DNA from: Tomocerus qinae | Taxonomy: Eukaryota > Arthropoda > Collembola > Entomobryomorpha > Tomoceridae | Reading direction: 5' to 3' | DNA: 64,000 bases | NCBI GenBank assembly: GCA_020055645.1 | Contig: CM034550.1 | Coordinates: 9,977,501 to 10,041,500 of the forward strand | In this document: positions 13,309 to 23,563 of the stretch, piece after piece | Numbering within the stretch: the stretch's first letter is position 1 | Layout: the number at the start of each line of letters is the position of its first letter | Translations under genes and position numbers: made by a program | Notes under the pieces: model-generated | What the model was told of the DNA's origin: nothing | Database searches by the model: none | The model's input: the letters and a program-made list of their open reading frames with translations, nothing else

Positions 13309-15688
13309 TTACAATTCGTCGTGTATTGGTTCTGGCTTTGCGCAAGCGGCTGGGGAAGTATAGTCAAACAAATATTCGCACCTTGACGGCTCTGACACTG
13401 CCACCAAACGATTCTCTATGCCGCATGTAATACTCACCTGTAAGAGAGTATTAACGAAATTAGAATTAATTATTATCTTATAAATCAAATATCTATTTAG
13501 AGAAATTATTAGCTAACGTCAGTTGTTGGTATATGTATAACTTCACCGTGTGAAAGCTTTGTATGGCACTTAAACGTAAAAAGGGAAATGTCACTAAGTG
13601 AAAGTTTTAGTGCACCAACTGACTTTGGCTTTGACTTTACTGAATTGGAGATTATACAGGGATAATTTTCTCCTACTGAATATTAGCATTTCACATTTCA
13701 TATTATATCACATTTGTCTAAGTGAAAGTACTGGTGAAAAGTCTGTGAAAGCTTAGTGAGGATTTTAAGGTGAAAAAGAGAACGGGTTAGGTACAGTATT
13801 GGAATGTGAGTCAATAAGTACCTTGGCTGATCTAGTGGGTCCATTCCAACAAGATTGACCTCTATCGTAAAGCATGCTTGAGTATTTGTTATTTTCTGGC
13901 CCTGTCCAGGAACCCCATTTTCCAAGTTTTACTTCTCCTCCACCACCTTTGCCTCGTTGATTGGCCTGAAAAGTAAAAATTGTTAGTCTGTAACTAAAAC
14001 TTAAAGAGTTAGTAATCATTTCAAATGTGATAAGGTTTGTTCAACATTTTGTTAGAATAAATTCGAAAACTCACAGATTTGTAAGGACAGAGAGTATAAA
14101 CATATTCTCTATCTTCATAATCATAACATTGTCCAAATAAAGCTGCAAATCTTTCATCGTCTCCAAAATCTAAGTTCAACGCTTCGTTGACTTCTTCAAG
14201 TTTCTTTTCCCATTCCCTGACGGCACTTTCAGCGTCCCTGAACTCCGATCGTGCTTTGTCAGCTTCTGAAATTAAAGCTCGAGTTGCCTCATCGTACTTT
14301 TGATCAGGTTCTTTGATGTCCTCTTCTTCTGATCCAATAATCTCGGCGGAAGTCTCTGCATCAGCATCAACGCCAGTCAAATCCGGTTTCAAACTGTCAT
14401 CATCAGCAAACTTAGCATTTTCCAAATCGTCATCCAGCTCATCGTCTTCGTTGTCGGGAATAAAACGCTCAGTTGGTACAACCGGTGGCCGTCCCCCTGA
14501 AACTTCTTGTAATGACGGTGACGGTGGTTCTGTTACGACTTCTTCACTTTCCATGGGCGGTTCGGGAGGTAGGAACATCCCTTGTTCCATCAGAAAAAAT
14601 GGTTTCGCTAAAGTCCAGCCAGTCTTAAGAAACTCTTCTTTGGACATTTCTTCTTCCATATTAAGGAAGAACAAAGCTTCTTCGTCAGAAACCTCTCCAT
14701 CTTTGTTTTTATCAAAAGTTTGTCGGGACTTGATTTCATCCATGGTTATCTTTTCGTCCCCGTTTGAATCGATTAAGTTGTACAAGTTTTCAGCTTCATT
14801 ATCATTACTTCGTTGCTCTTCTTGTTCCCGCTGTTTCCTCTTTTCTTCCTCAATCTGATGATATTTATCCAATGCTTCTTTCTCTGGGGTTTCTGCTGCT
14901 TCTTTCACTCGTTGCTTATCTTCCTTCAATAGCTCAGCTTGCTGTCTGTCCAGTTCATACTTACTTTTCTCTTCTTCTTTCTCTCTTCGAAAATCTTTGC
15001 CCTTTTGACTCATTTCTAATCTTTTAGCATATCCATCCCTAGCTAAGCGTATCTGCCTTTCCGCCTCTTCTCGGGCAGCACGACCCAAATCATCACATGT
15101 GTTTGTGCAGACTCCTTCTAACTCATCTGAACCGTCACAACAGTCACAAATTTGGTCGTTGACTCTGGAACTGGGGATATTTAGTGAAATGTGGCCGGCA
15201 TTCAGACAATAGAAAGAACCTCTGGAACACGCCGCGGTCCCTTTATTATCATTTTCAATAAAATTAGTTCTAAAGAAAACTAGTTTTTAAACCTTCAGGG
15301 AATGTGCTTAAAAAATTAAAGAACCTGGCTCGTCGCTACCGTCCAGGCAATCGCAGTAATCGTCGTTAACAAATGCAAATGGAATGAGTTTTGAACCATC
15401 GAGACAACTAAAGTCCTTTTGAGGATCGTACAAAGCCGCTCCTAAAACATCACATTTAAGTAACGTAAACGTATATTAAACCTTTATGAAAAAACTATCC
15501 AAAAAATTATAAATGAACCTAGTCTAGTAGAATATGCACTTACGAGATAATTGTACTCCTCGAGGAGTGAGACTGTCAGCAGATATCACGAACCGGTGGA
15601 ATAAAACAGAAAAAAGCACAAGAAAGGAAATGCTGCTGCTAAAAGGTATCCGGCGACTGAGTAACTTTATAGGTTTACTTAAAGACAT
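13309..15688 (-). CDS. PRKCSH: Glucosidase II subunit beta (PRKCSH), complete
   Basis: Five minus-strand exons join in phase: 15688-15544, 15441-15325, 15240-14075, 13965-13822, 13437-13309. The product is 566 residues. It has a signal peptide (about 1-33), two LDL-receptor-A-like cysteine modules (CLDGS, DDYCDCLDGSDEPG, DQICDCCDGSDE; about 58-125), a charged coiled coil, a paired EF-hand region (DSNGDEKITMDE and DKNKDGEVSDEE, about 245-285), a long acidic linker, a second coiled coil, a C-terminal mannose-6-phosphate-receptor homology domain (about 460-560, GSWTGP and CEY), and a final HDEL. In the ER this subunit holds the catalytic alpha subunit and presents N-glycans for glucose trimming in the calnexin cycle. 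An in-frame ATG 15 codons earlier (15733) exists, but the 15688 start places the hydrophobic core correctly for a signal peptide. Confidence 0.95.
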
Positions 15689-16422
15689 ATCAACTGAAGA
15701 GGAGTACATAATCTGCAAAAATTTAATACACAATATTATAACACAAAATTACATGCGAGATCTTATACTAAAACCCCGTGAAAACACCCGGAAATCACAG
15801 AAAGACTACAAATTCCTCTGTATGTAGATGAGAAAATAAATGCACAGATGTACATAAGCACTCCAACAAAAATTGTTTAAGCATTCAGTAATAATAACAT
15901 TAAATTACTATTGAACATGAAAAAGTATCTATGCGAAGATAAAAACTTACCGTTCCTGTAAAATGCAATTAAATAGAACGGACAAGCCGCTAAATGCTCA
16001 AGTAACAAATTATTTCCAGTTACGTTCAGTCCAAATGTGGACACGTAATCAGTTGACAATGAACATTCGGTGATGATATTTTCTTACAAAATAGAAGCTT
16101 TTTCCTCAACAAAATTCAATTTCACCTTGATTTCTGCAATTTGTACTCTAGATTCTACGTTTGTATACCTACAACAACAATCAATCGAGCAGTAGTAAGT
16201 TAATTAACTGTTATATAAAGCAAGTTATGTGATGTGTAGTAATAAATGTAGGTACTTGACTTACTGTACACTACACTATGACTATGTGTACTGTGTGTAC
16301 CTGTGTACGTACGCTGTTGTCCGCTGTACTCACTCAAGATGAGCAAGTAAATATGAGTTGTCTTATTTTAATTTGACGTGGGAAACCTACTCACATTTCT
16401 AGATGGCATTCTTCAGCTCTTG
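15689..16422. other. Upstream region of PRKCSH
   Basis: No coding sequence is recognised. PRKCSH (-) and TAF8 (+) are transcribed away from one another. Without the inserted element at 16432-19984 and one copy of its target duplication they would lie only about 1.4 kb apart, so this region probably holds PRKCSH promoter elements. Alternating purine-pyrimidine runs (GTGTAC-type) occur around 16260-16320. Confidence 0.45.
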
Positions 16423-16431
16423 TACACTCTT
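16423..16431 (+). repeat. Left 9-bp target-site duplication of the foldback element
   Basis: TACACTCTT lies directly before the first base of the left terminal inverted repeat. The same nine bases, in the same orientation, directly follow the right terminal repeat at 19985-19993. This is a perfect duplication of the insertion site. Confidence 0.9.
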
Positions 16432-16715
16432 GGCTCATCCTATATACCCGACACCCGACAGTCAAATACCGGACAACCGACACCCTCCCACCCGACGCCC
16501 GACAACGACCAAATACTATCAACCCGACACCCGACGGCGAACTACCAGACACCCGATGCCTTCCCACCCGATGCCCGACAGCCCCCAAATCCTTCCCACC
16601 CAACGCCCGACAACTAACTACCGGACACCCGATACCTAACCAACCGACACCCGCCGCCTTCCCACCCGACAACTGACGCCCTTCTACCCGACATTTAGAT
16701 TTTTGAAAATATAAA
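16432..16715 (+). repeat. Left terminal inverted repeat of the foldback element
   Basis: A C-rich array of short repeats (CACCCGAC, CCGGACA, CTTCCCACCCGA). It is complementary to 19696-19984 with one clear substitution near 16528 (CAACCCGAC versus CTACCCGAC). Similarity fades within an A/T-rich tail after ACATTTAGATTTTT. It could fold with its partner into a very long hairpin. Confidence 0.88.
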
Positions 16716-16721
16716 ATTTTT

Positions 16722-17301
16722 ATAATGTAAATTATTTTGTTTATGACTGCAGTGTAAATTATCTTGTTTATGAGAGTAATTATATAACAATGTGCATGCC
16801 TCTGTGTTTATCTATCAATTTTGCCTAGAATTTACAGATATCGCTTCTTTCGAATTCTGTTTAATAGATATGCAAATATACTCAATAAAAATGAATTTTT
16901 CAATTAGTATTTGCCCTCTAGCAAATAAGAATAAAGGATGGCAATTAAAAATTTTACATTTTGGCGAACCAATGGTTCTTTTATTTGACACATTTAATAT
17001 GGAGCATGGATTTAAATACATAAACAACAACTATATAATTTGGTACACAGCATAATTGTAATGCAAACATATTAAAGATAAAATCATAATTTATGTACAT
17101 CGTCTAGCAATCAATTTTAAATCTATTTCAGTAAAATTGAGGAACTTTATTAAATCTAACTACTATTTTATCTATTTATAACCTTGTTTTTTAACATATT
17201 AAGCTGACGTGACAGATAGCTAAACTCTGTCGGGTTCTTTGGGACATACAGATTGTTGGTGAGACGTTTCGCCAATGTTGTTTGCATAAAAAACAACTGT
17301 A
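16722..17301. other. Foldback element interior, left part
   Basis: AT-rich. An 87-codon frame at 16792-17055 (+) has no family resemblance that I can see and is not claimed as a gene. Nothing else is recognised. Confidence 0.4.
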
Positions 17302-17691
17302 TTACTTCGGTGTTTTTTTAATCACCATTATGATTGTCAAAATGGCCAATACTACTAGCAAAATTACTAAAACAGCAACAAAGTTGTAATCAAAATCTTT
17401 TGGTTTTATGTTACCGATGTCTTTAACAATTTCGGGTTTCACAAAAGGGACCAAATGCTTCATGGTTTTTTTAATTATTGCTGAGTCATTACTTATATAG
17501 GCAGCCTCGGTTGCAAATAAAATTTTTGTAACAGCAATGGTTGATGTTGATATGGTTGTGGTAGCACTAGTAGGCCTCCTGAATTTTAGCGGATACCGTG
17601 TTGGAGGTCCAAAAATCTGGGAAAAAGTAGTGGATATTATTAGAAATAAAACGGCCGCCCTTATAACCCTCCTCGCGAAGATAATGATCAT
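17302..17691 (-). CDS. Small secretory/type I membrane protein ORF inside the foldback element (unknown)
   Basis: A 129-residue ATG-initiated frame. It starts with a hydrophobic signal peptide (about 1-25, ending in TTFSQ), followed by a Ser/Thr/Ile-rich stretch, a short charged region, and one strong transmembrane segment (FVAVLVILLVVLAILTIIMV, about 104-123) with a short basic tail KKTPK. On the minus strand a good acceptor (CTTTTTCAG, exon edge at 17718) lies 26 bases before the ATG, so the transcript may have a spliced 5' UTR. I do not recognise the family. It may be captured host DNA carried as cargo, or an element-specific protein. Signal peptide plus anchor in one frame is unlikely by chance, but expression is unproven. 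Confidence 0.45.
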   Translation of the reverse strand: MIIIFARRVIRAAVLFLIISTTFSQIFGPPTRYPLKFRRPTSATTTISTSTIAVTKILFATEAAYISNDSAIIKKTMKHLVPFVKPEIVKDIGNIKPKDFDYNFVAVLVILLVVLAILTIIMVIKKTPK

Positions 17692-18264
17692 CAGAAATGC
17701 TAATTGATGTCGTTAAACCTGAAAAAGCGTTAAAAATTGCAAAATATAAGACATTATTGAGATGATTTAATTTGGTAAACAAATATTGATGATTAAAAAT
17801 AAAATTACAAATGAATATGGAGTAACACTTGGACGTATACTAAAGATGTTAAAACTAATTGAAAGAGAATGAAGACAATGTAGACAGTTACAAAGATCTT
17901 GAAATATCCGAGCACATATATAATATAAAATTGAAACAAGCAAAGAAGAAGAGTAAAAGTATTATTTCTTTCATGATGTCCTGGGAACGGGAACAAACGC
18001 TGACTATGTTGTTTCTGTAAGTTTTGTCTTCAAAAATGATTAAAGTATAACAATTTCTGGTTCTGCGTATTAAAGATCACGTAAATAGCTCATCATATAT
18101 ATTCGCAAAACTAATATAATTCTGCCATGTAAAAGGTCTCAATTTAAACATCAACTACATTTCAAAATACCTTTGCAGCGCACGTCATGCATTTGTTATA
18201 GAGATTTGTCATTTGCCCGTAGTATGCTCGCACGCAACCGCTCGAGAACATTCTGATTTGCCCT

Positions 18265-18440
18265 TGCCTGCCCGTGAGCATCTTTGTTTGGCCCGTGCCC
18301 GTGAGCATCTTTGTTTTCACCCGTGCCCGTGAGCATCTTTGTTTGACCCGTGGCCGTGAGCATCTTTGTTTGGCCCGTGCCCGTGAGCATCTTTTTTTGA
18401 CCCGTGCCCTTGAGCATCTTTGTTTGGCCCGTGCCCGTGA
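18265..18440. repeat. 27-bp minisatellite in the foldback element
   Basis: Six copies of CCCGTGCCCGTGAGCATCTT plus TGTTTG(A/G), spaced 27 or 28 bases apart (GAGCATC at 18276, 18303, 18331, 18358, 18385, 18412). Because the unit is mostly a multiple of three, several frames stay open through it. Those frames are a by-product of the repeat and not evidence for genes. A second related block (CCTAGTATCCTTGATCTGCC twice) follows at about 18612-18690. Confidence 0.85.
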
Positions 18441-18699
18441 AAATTATGAGATGTGGGCTCTTGAAAATTATGATATGCGGGCCCGTAAAAATTTTTAATA
18501 TAAGCCTGTGGCGTGCTTTTTATACTATACATACTTACAGGCAGTTACGGGCGCCAGTGGGCAGCTGGAATTTTCTTGCCCATCACCGTGGCAAAGTAAT
18601 CCAAAGGTTGCCCGTACCCGCCCTAGTATCCTTGATCTGCCGACTGCCGGTTCCCGTACCCTCCCTAGTATCCTTGATCTGCCTGTGCCCGCTCGTGGC

Positions 18700-19690
18700 C
18701 GTGAAAAATCTGGTTCCTGTGCCCGCACCATACAAGCACCCAAAACACAGGTACGTTTCCCTAGGAAGTAAGGACACAAGCCCTTTAGTATGCCTACTGT
18801 CTATTTTGTGTGTCAACATAATATTAGTTGTATCAACAGTTGCTCCCTTACAGCAAATAATTAAAATGATCTATTCTATTGTGTTGTTTTCATAGTTTGA
18901 AAGTTAATCCAATAACATGATTATAACTTGTATTATTCATAGAGTGGAATAGTATGATATGATAAATGTAGCTTAGGATGATGGTAGTAATATGATATGC
19001 TAAAAGGTATGTAATATATACTGATATCAAACGACTGTAATGCAGAAGTCACATGTTGCAATAAATATTCCCCCTGAGAATGTTTATGAAAATCATAATA
19101 ATTTTAAATGAAATAATCTGTTGTGATTTATTAATTATTATAATATCCATGGTTATTCTGGCCGCCTCCCCTCATTTCCGCATCGGCCATCAACTAATTT
19201 GCTACTATATTAGGCGCAAAACGGATCCATTTTTTAAAGCTAAACTGTCTAGACCTATTTGCAAGGCAAACTAGTAGGTCTAGTACTAGACAATTAATAT
19301 GCATGGAACCACCTACAAAACTAATTTTTGAATTATTTCTCTGTATTTCTAAAGTGCAAATACAAATAACGTGATTTATTTTTATGCCCCTATCGTAATG
19401 CAAGAACCGTAAAATCAGTGGCTGCATATATGACCTAAGGTATTTTCCAAGCGAGTTAATTGAATGCACCTAGACTTCAATTTGGTCGCAGAAAGAGGTT
19501 GGATTGGTCATTTACTTCACCTTACGAAAGACCCCTTGCTGCGGCTGTCACATATACTTTTTTATTTCCAGAATTGACCACACCAGTGTTGGTATTGGCA
19601 AACAGGAAGCTCAAATCTCTAGCTTATGACATTCCATCCTTTCCCATCCTTTCAAACTTTTTGATATGCTATGACTTGCACATGTATCGT
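18700..19690. other. Foldback element interior, right part
   Basis: No transposase, integrase or other recognised coding sequence. A frame at 19460-19732 (+) runs into the right terminal repeat and is not claimed. Confidence 0.4.
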
Positions 19691-19695
19691 GTAAA

Positions 19696-19984
19696 AAAAT
19701 TTAAATTTCCAAAAAATCTAAATGTCGGGTAGAAGGGCGTCAGTTGTCGGGTGGGAAGGCGGCGGGTGTCGGTTGGTTAGGTATCGGGTGTCCGGTAGTT
19801 AGTTGTCGGGCGTTGGGTGGGAAGGATTTGGGGGCTGTCGGGCATCGGGTGGGAAGGCATCGGGTGTCTGGTAGTTCGCCGTCGGGTGTCGGGTAGATAG
19901 TATTTGGTCGTTGTCGGGCGTCGGGTGGGAGGGTGTCGGTTGTCCGGTATTTGACTGTCGGGTGTCGGGTATATAGGATGAGCC
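19696..19984 (-). repeat. Right terminal inverted repeat of the foldback element
   Basis: A G-rich complement of the left repeat (GTCGGGT, GTGGGAAGG units), ending ...TATATAGGATGAGCC. Identity to the left arm is close to complete. Confidence 0.88.
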
Positions 19985-19993
19985 TACACTCTT
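19985..19993 (+). repeat. Right 9-bp target-site duplication of the foldback element
   Basis: TACACTCTT, identical in sequence and orientation to 16423-16431. Confidence 0.9.
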
Positions 19994-20693
19994 TCGACTT
20001 CGACCGCTGCTGTTTCTTGTGAACGGCAAATCTAATTTTTGTAAAGGTAGGTTTGTTGTTGCATACCGGAGTTCACCTCAAAATACGCTTTTCTTATCTT
20101 TGATCTTAGCTGAATATTTTTTTTCAAAGCATCTGTATCGGTCGACAAGAAAGCGTTATGAGGTTTTGAGGAAGTTTATACATTCAGCACTCAGCAGGTA
20201 ACAATTTTCTAACTTGTAAACTTGGATGTTGGACACTGGAATAATCTCAACTCTGAATATTGAATATAATCAGCAAGAACTAATGTAACATCAAGTCAAA
20301 ACCCGGGTAATTAGTAACTTTTTCATTGCCTTCATTCACCAATACCAACTTACTAATTTTCATTCAGTTGTCAGTATTTTTAATTTGTTAAAATGTGACT
20401 TGTTTTATGTGAATTTTTTAAATTAGCTTATGTTGAATTATTATAATATTACAATCAAGACTTTTGTAATAAATTAGTATTAATAATTAATAATAATGAA
20501 TATCAACATGTTAAGATAAAGAATTTGGTTTTTCCTTTTTCTAGATAGTATAAAAATAAAATCTGAACCATTAAAGGATAGCGGCAGTTCGAGTTCCCTC
20601 AGTGTTAACTCTGTTAACCTGGTCATTAGAAGGTTCAAAAGTTAAAAGTATCGAAAACTCCTGGTAAACTGGTTTATTCTCTTGTATTTCAAA
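19994..20693 (+). other. TAF8 upstream region
   Basis: AT-rich with no coding sequence recognised. The TAF8 5' UTR and promoter must lie here, unless transcription starts within the inserted element. Confidence 0.45.
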
Positions 20694-21707
20694 ATGGCAG
20701 CAGCTGAAAACCCTGTTAACCCACGTCGAAAACTTTTGTACCATTTTGTGGCTTTATCTGTACAAGAAGCAGGATTTAATCAAGCAGATAAAGCAGCTTT
20801 AGAAACTCTTACAGAAATGTTACAGAGCTGTAAGTGACTGATGATTTTATTAAGTTAAGTAGTGTATTATAATATTATGAATATCTTACCTTTGAAGTTG
20901 TATATTTTTCTAGTGTTGATAGAAATGGGCAGATCGACAAGAATGTTTACCGAATTGGCGGGGAGAATAGAACCCAACACTGGGGATCTTGTGCTAGCAA
21001 TGACCGATATGGGTATGAAAATACAACCTGCCGCACTTCGAAATTATTCTCGCAGGCATAGCAGAGCTATCATCCCAACTCCTAGCGTATTACCACCACC
21101 CAAGGCCCCAACAATTCTGTCAGCTGGAAAACGACGATCTTTACCAGCTTATATTCCTGACTATTTTCCACCAATGCCAGATCCTCATGCTTATATTCGT
21201 ACCCCGGTATGTAAAATTATATAAACCCTTTCCGCATTAAGTTTCAAATTAGTGTTTTTGTCGCTTGAATTTATTTCACATTTGTAATAAATTTCGTTTC
21301 AGACGCACAAGCAGCCTTTGACAGATTATGCAGCATGTCGCGAGAAGACATCTCAACAGAAGCGAGATTTGGAAAGATCTTTGAGCAAATTTTATGCCAG
21401 AACGTCACCATGTTTTAGTCTTTTCCCAGAAATAACATTGTTTCCACTTATCGCTCCGAAACCGATAACATATTTAGATCCATTAGTTCCCCGAGATCAA
21501 ATTTTTGAAGAAGGAGAAGGGGACGTTCCCTTGAATTACATCAAGAAAGAAAAACCAGTAGAGCCCAAACTGAATGATGATATGGAAGACGAAAGTGGAA
21601 ATGAAAATAGTCAAGATGCCTCGTCGGCTATGAATACTAGTTGGGAACTCATCGACAATCCTTTCCTTCGCCCGGTTAAAATGTTTACTAAACCAGCAAA
21701 GAAATAA
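20694..21707 (+). CDS. TAF8: TFIID subunit TAF8, complete
   Basis: Three exons join in phase: 20694-20829, 20914-21206, 21303-21707. The product is 277 residues. The N-terminal histone fold (about 8-80) contains EAGFNQADKAALETLTEMLQ and IEMGRSTR, matching TAF8 of other animals. The TAF8-specific domain follows (about 110-175), with the hallmark IPDYFPPMPDPHAYIRTPTH and DYAACREK.SQQKRDLERSLSKF. The C-terminus ends in the conserved ELIDNPFLRPVK and a basic tail that is typical of the nuclear-import region. TAF8 pairs with TAF10 through its histone fold, binds TAF2, and helps assemble lobe B of TFIID for RNA polymerase II initiation. The start codon is preceded by TTTCAAA in an A-rich context. 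AATAAA is present at 22120-22125. Confidence 0.95.
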
Positions 21708-22274
21708 CTTTTCTCAGAAAAAGTCAAGTAAATGTTTTCGAACTCTGAACATGCCACTGCCATGTACTCGTATTATAATTTCGTAAACGTTTATATTTTT
21801 CGACTTAGGACGAGTGTCCATGTTACTGATATTTTGAATAACTATATTAAAGGTATTGAAACTACGAATTACCTACTTTCTTTGACAAAAGCTTACCTAA
21901 TTGGAGATACTAAATTAAAGGCTGCATAAATTTTTCAGATTTAAATGTGTATTTGATTAATTTCGATTCAGAATTCTTATCACAAGTAATACTGTTACAT
22001 AATTCGTAAAAGCTTTTAGTGTATTAATAACAAAAGTTAATAGACAACCCACTTAGTTTAGTTAAATCAAAATGACACTGTTGATGTTAATAGTAAAGTT
22101 TTGAATTTATTTAGAACTGAATAAAAACATTTTTTTGTGTCCAATAACTTTGTATTGTAATAATTAATAAGACCATGCTTGTCATATCAAATCATTGTTA
22201 ACATTTACCAGTTTACCACTGTCAACTACATAATGTCAATCTATTAAAGATTTTTAACAATAGCAAATGTAATA
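21708..22274. other. Convergent 3' regions of TAF8 and the DM4/DM12 gene
   Basis: Untranslated sequence between two convergent stop codons. AATAAA on the plus strand (22120-22125) and TTTATT near 22107 (AATAAA on the minus strand) suggest the two transcripts overlap or nearly touch. The 65-codon frame at 21732-21929 is not credible as a gene. Confidence 0.5.
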
Positions 22275-23563
22275 TCAACGATATTCGTCCGGTGGAAAAA
22301 AGTTAGATAGCATAATTGCTTCAATATTTAATGGGCAGAATGTAGCATATTTTGAGCATTGTCCAGTTTCTAGTCCAATAGTTTCTGCAGCCAGATAGGG
22401 TAGATAGCATTCGTCTTGTTCCCCTAAACTCGGCCTGTAAAATCAAAAATGATTTAGAAACTGTTACATAAATTATTGTATCCAATAAACTTGAAGTAGT
22501 AATTGATATGTTACGTCAAAAGAAGATGAATCAGCTCGAAGGCGATATGAGTTGGTGGAACGGGATAATAGACAGCGATTCGTTGCGCCTCACAAATTGC
22601 TCTCAGAAGACACATGTGGGAAATCAACGGTGTCATTTCCATAACACTTGTCGCATAGCTTTCTAGTTTTTCGTAGAGAAGACACCTAAGAAGTAAAAAA
22701 ATTATTTTCCTGTCATTATTTCCACAAAAGCATTCAATTCCTTGTGCCGTGCTTTTTTATTTAAATGCAAATCTCAAAAACTAAACTTCTAATGTCTGTT
22801 ACAGATTATTCTTTTGCTTGCTTAAAAATTCAAAGATTACCTTTCATAGCCTATTACTAGTGATTTTTTGTCATCTCCATCCTCCTGACCCATTAATGAC
22901 CCTTCATAAGCCGCTTCTAGGAATTTGTTTACATTCACTGCAAAATAGAACGCCCGTATCTTATCACAATGTTTTTAAATTGATGTATATATCCTGAATA
23001 TTCTGATAATTTGTATAGTTTGGTTCAAAGAATAGGAAAAGTAGAGCAGGAAAGTAATTTGTATTCTTACTCCAAATGGGAACTTCAACCACAGCGTCAA
23101 TAATGATGGCATCAGCATCATAAAAGAATCCTGGTGCAATATCCGGTCTACTGACTTGTGAAGTAAGACTCAAAGTGGTTCCTGCCGGTACAGTAATTTT
23201 CCTCTGGAACCAAGATGTATTCCTAAGTTTTCCATATCTGACTAAGTCATCTTGATTACTCTGTGTGAACTTGTCTTTGTTGTTGTTTTCTACTTCTACT
23301 ATGATTTCATTGTCTTGTGTATCATAGCTTTCGGTAATAACTTGTTCATCCCATTGATTATCGTCATTGTCTACCACAAACTCAGAGTCCAAGTCGAAAT
23401 TATCTTGTTCGTCATAATAATTCTCATAGTCAAACTGACAATTTCCTTCATGCACTATTACAGATATTATCAGAACTAATAATTGCGCAACTATCACAGT
23501 CATAAATACGGAGGAGATTGAAAATCTCCGATTCGCATTCTCACGAAGAGCGTTTGTTGCCAT
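22275..23563 (-). CDS. DM4/DM12 family secreted protein, complete
   Basis: Four minus-strand exons join in phase: 23563-23071, 22937-22841, 22685-22515, 22434-22275. The product is 306 residues. The first about 42 residues form a signal peptide or anchor (hydrophobic VFMTVIVAQLLVLIISVIV, then NCQ). A long acidic Asp/Glu/Asn-rich segment follows (about 45-95). The C-terminal domain shows the DM4/DM12 signature: FPALLFLFFEP-type strands are replaced here by spliced sequence, then YEKLES, the invariant CLLRAICEA, a late Y..A...G...GQCSKYATFCP, and a short tail. Conserved cysteines would be paired outside the cell. The family is known from arthropods and mostly lacks an assigned function. Family confidence rests on the CLLRAICE and final CSKY..CP motifs. 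Confidence 0.88.

Larger units (their letters stand above)
16432..19984. mobile_element. FB/Mutator-like foldback transposable element, 3553 bp, complete
   Basis: The ends are GGCTCATCCTATATACCC and its exact complement. The terminal inverted repeats (about 280 bases) differ at essentially one base over their first 265 bases. They consist of degenerate short repeats of ACCCGAC / CCGACAC type. The insertion is bounded by a perfect 9-bp duplication. Long, internally repetitive terminal repeats plus a 9-bp duplication characterise Drosophila Foldback (FB) elements and Mutator-like elements. The 3-kb interior has no recognisable transposase, so mobilisation would have to be in trans. It holds a small membrane-protein ORF and two minisatellites. 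The near-identity of the ends indicates recent insertion or gene conversion. The element separates the divergent PRKCSH and TAF8 genes. Confidence 0.88.

Noticed and set aside
14313..14858. 181-codon Ser-rich plus-strand frame
   Set aside because: Antisense shadow of the acidic coding region of PRKCSH (Asp/Glu codons read as Ser/Leu).
16378..16672. Thr/Pro-Asp frames and Gly/Val frames in the C-rich array, also at 19799-20029
   Set aside because: By-products of the short CCGAC repeats in the terminal inverted repeats of the foldback element.
18196..18532. Repeat-peptide frames on both strands
   Set aside because: Created by the 27-bp minisatellite. No start context, splice sites or family support.
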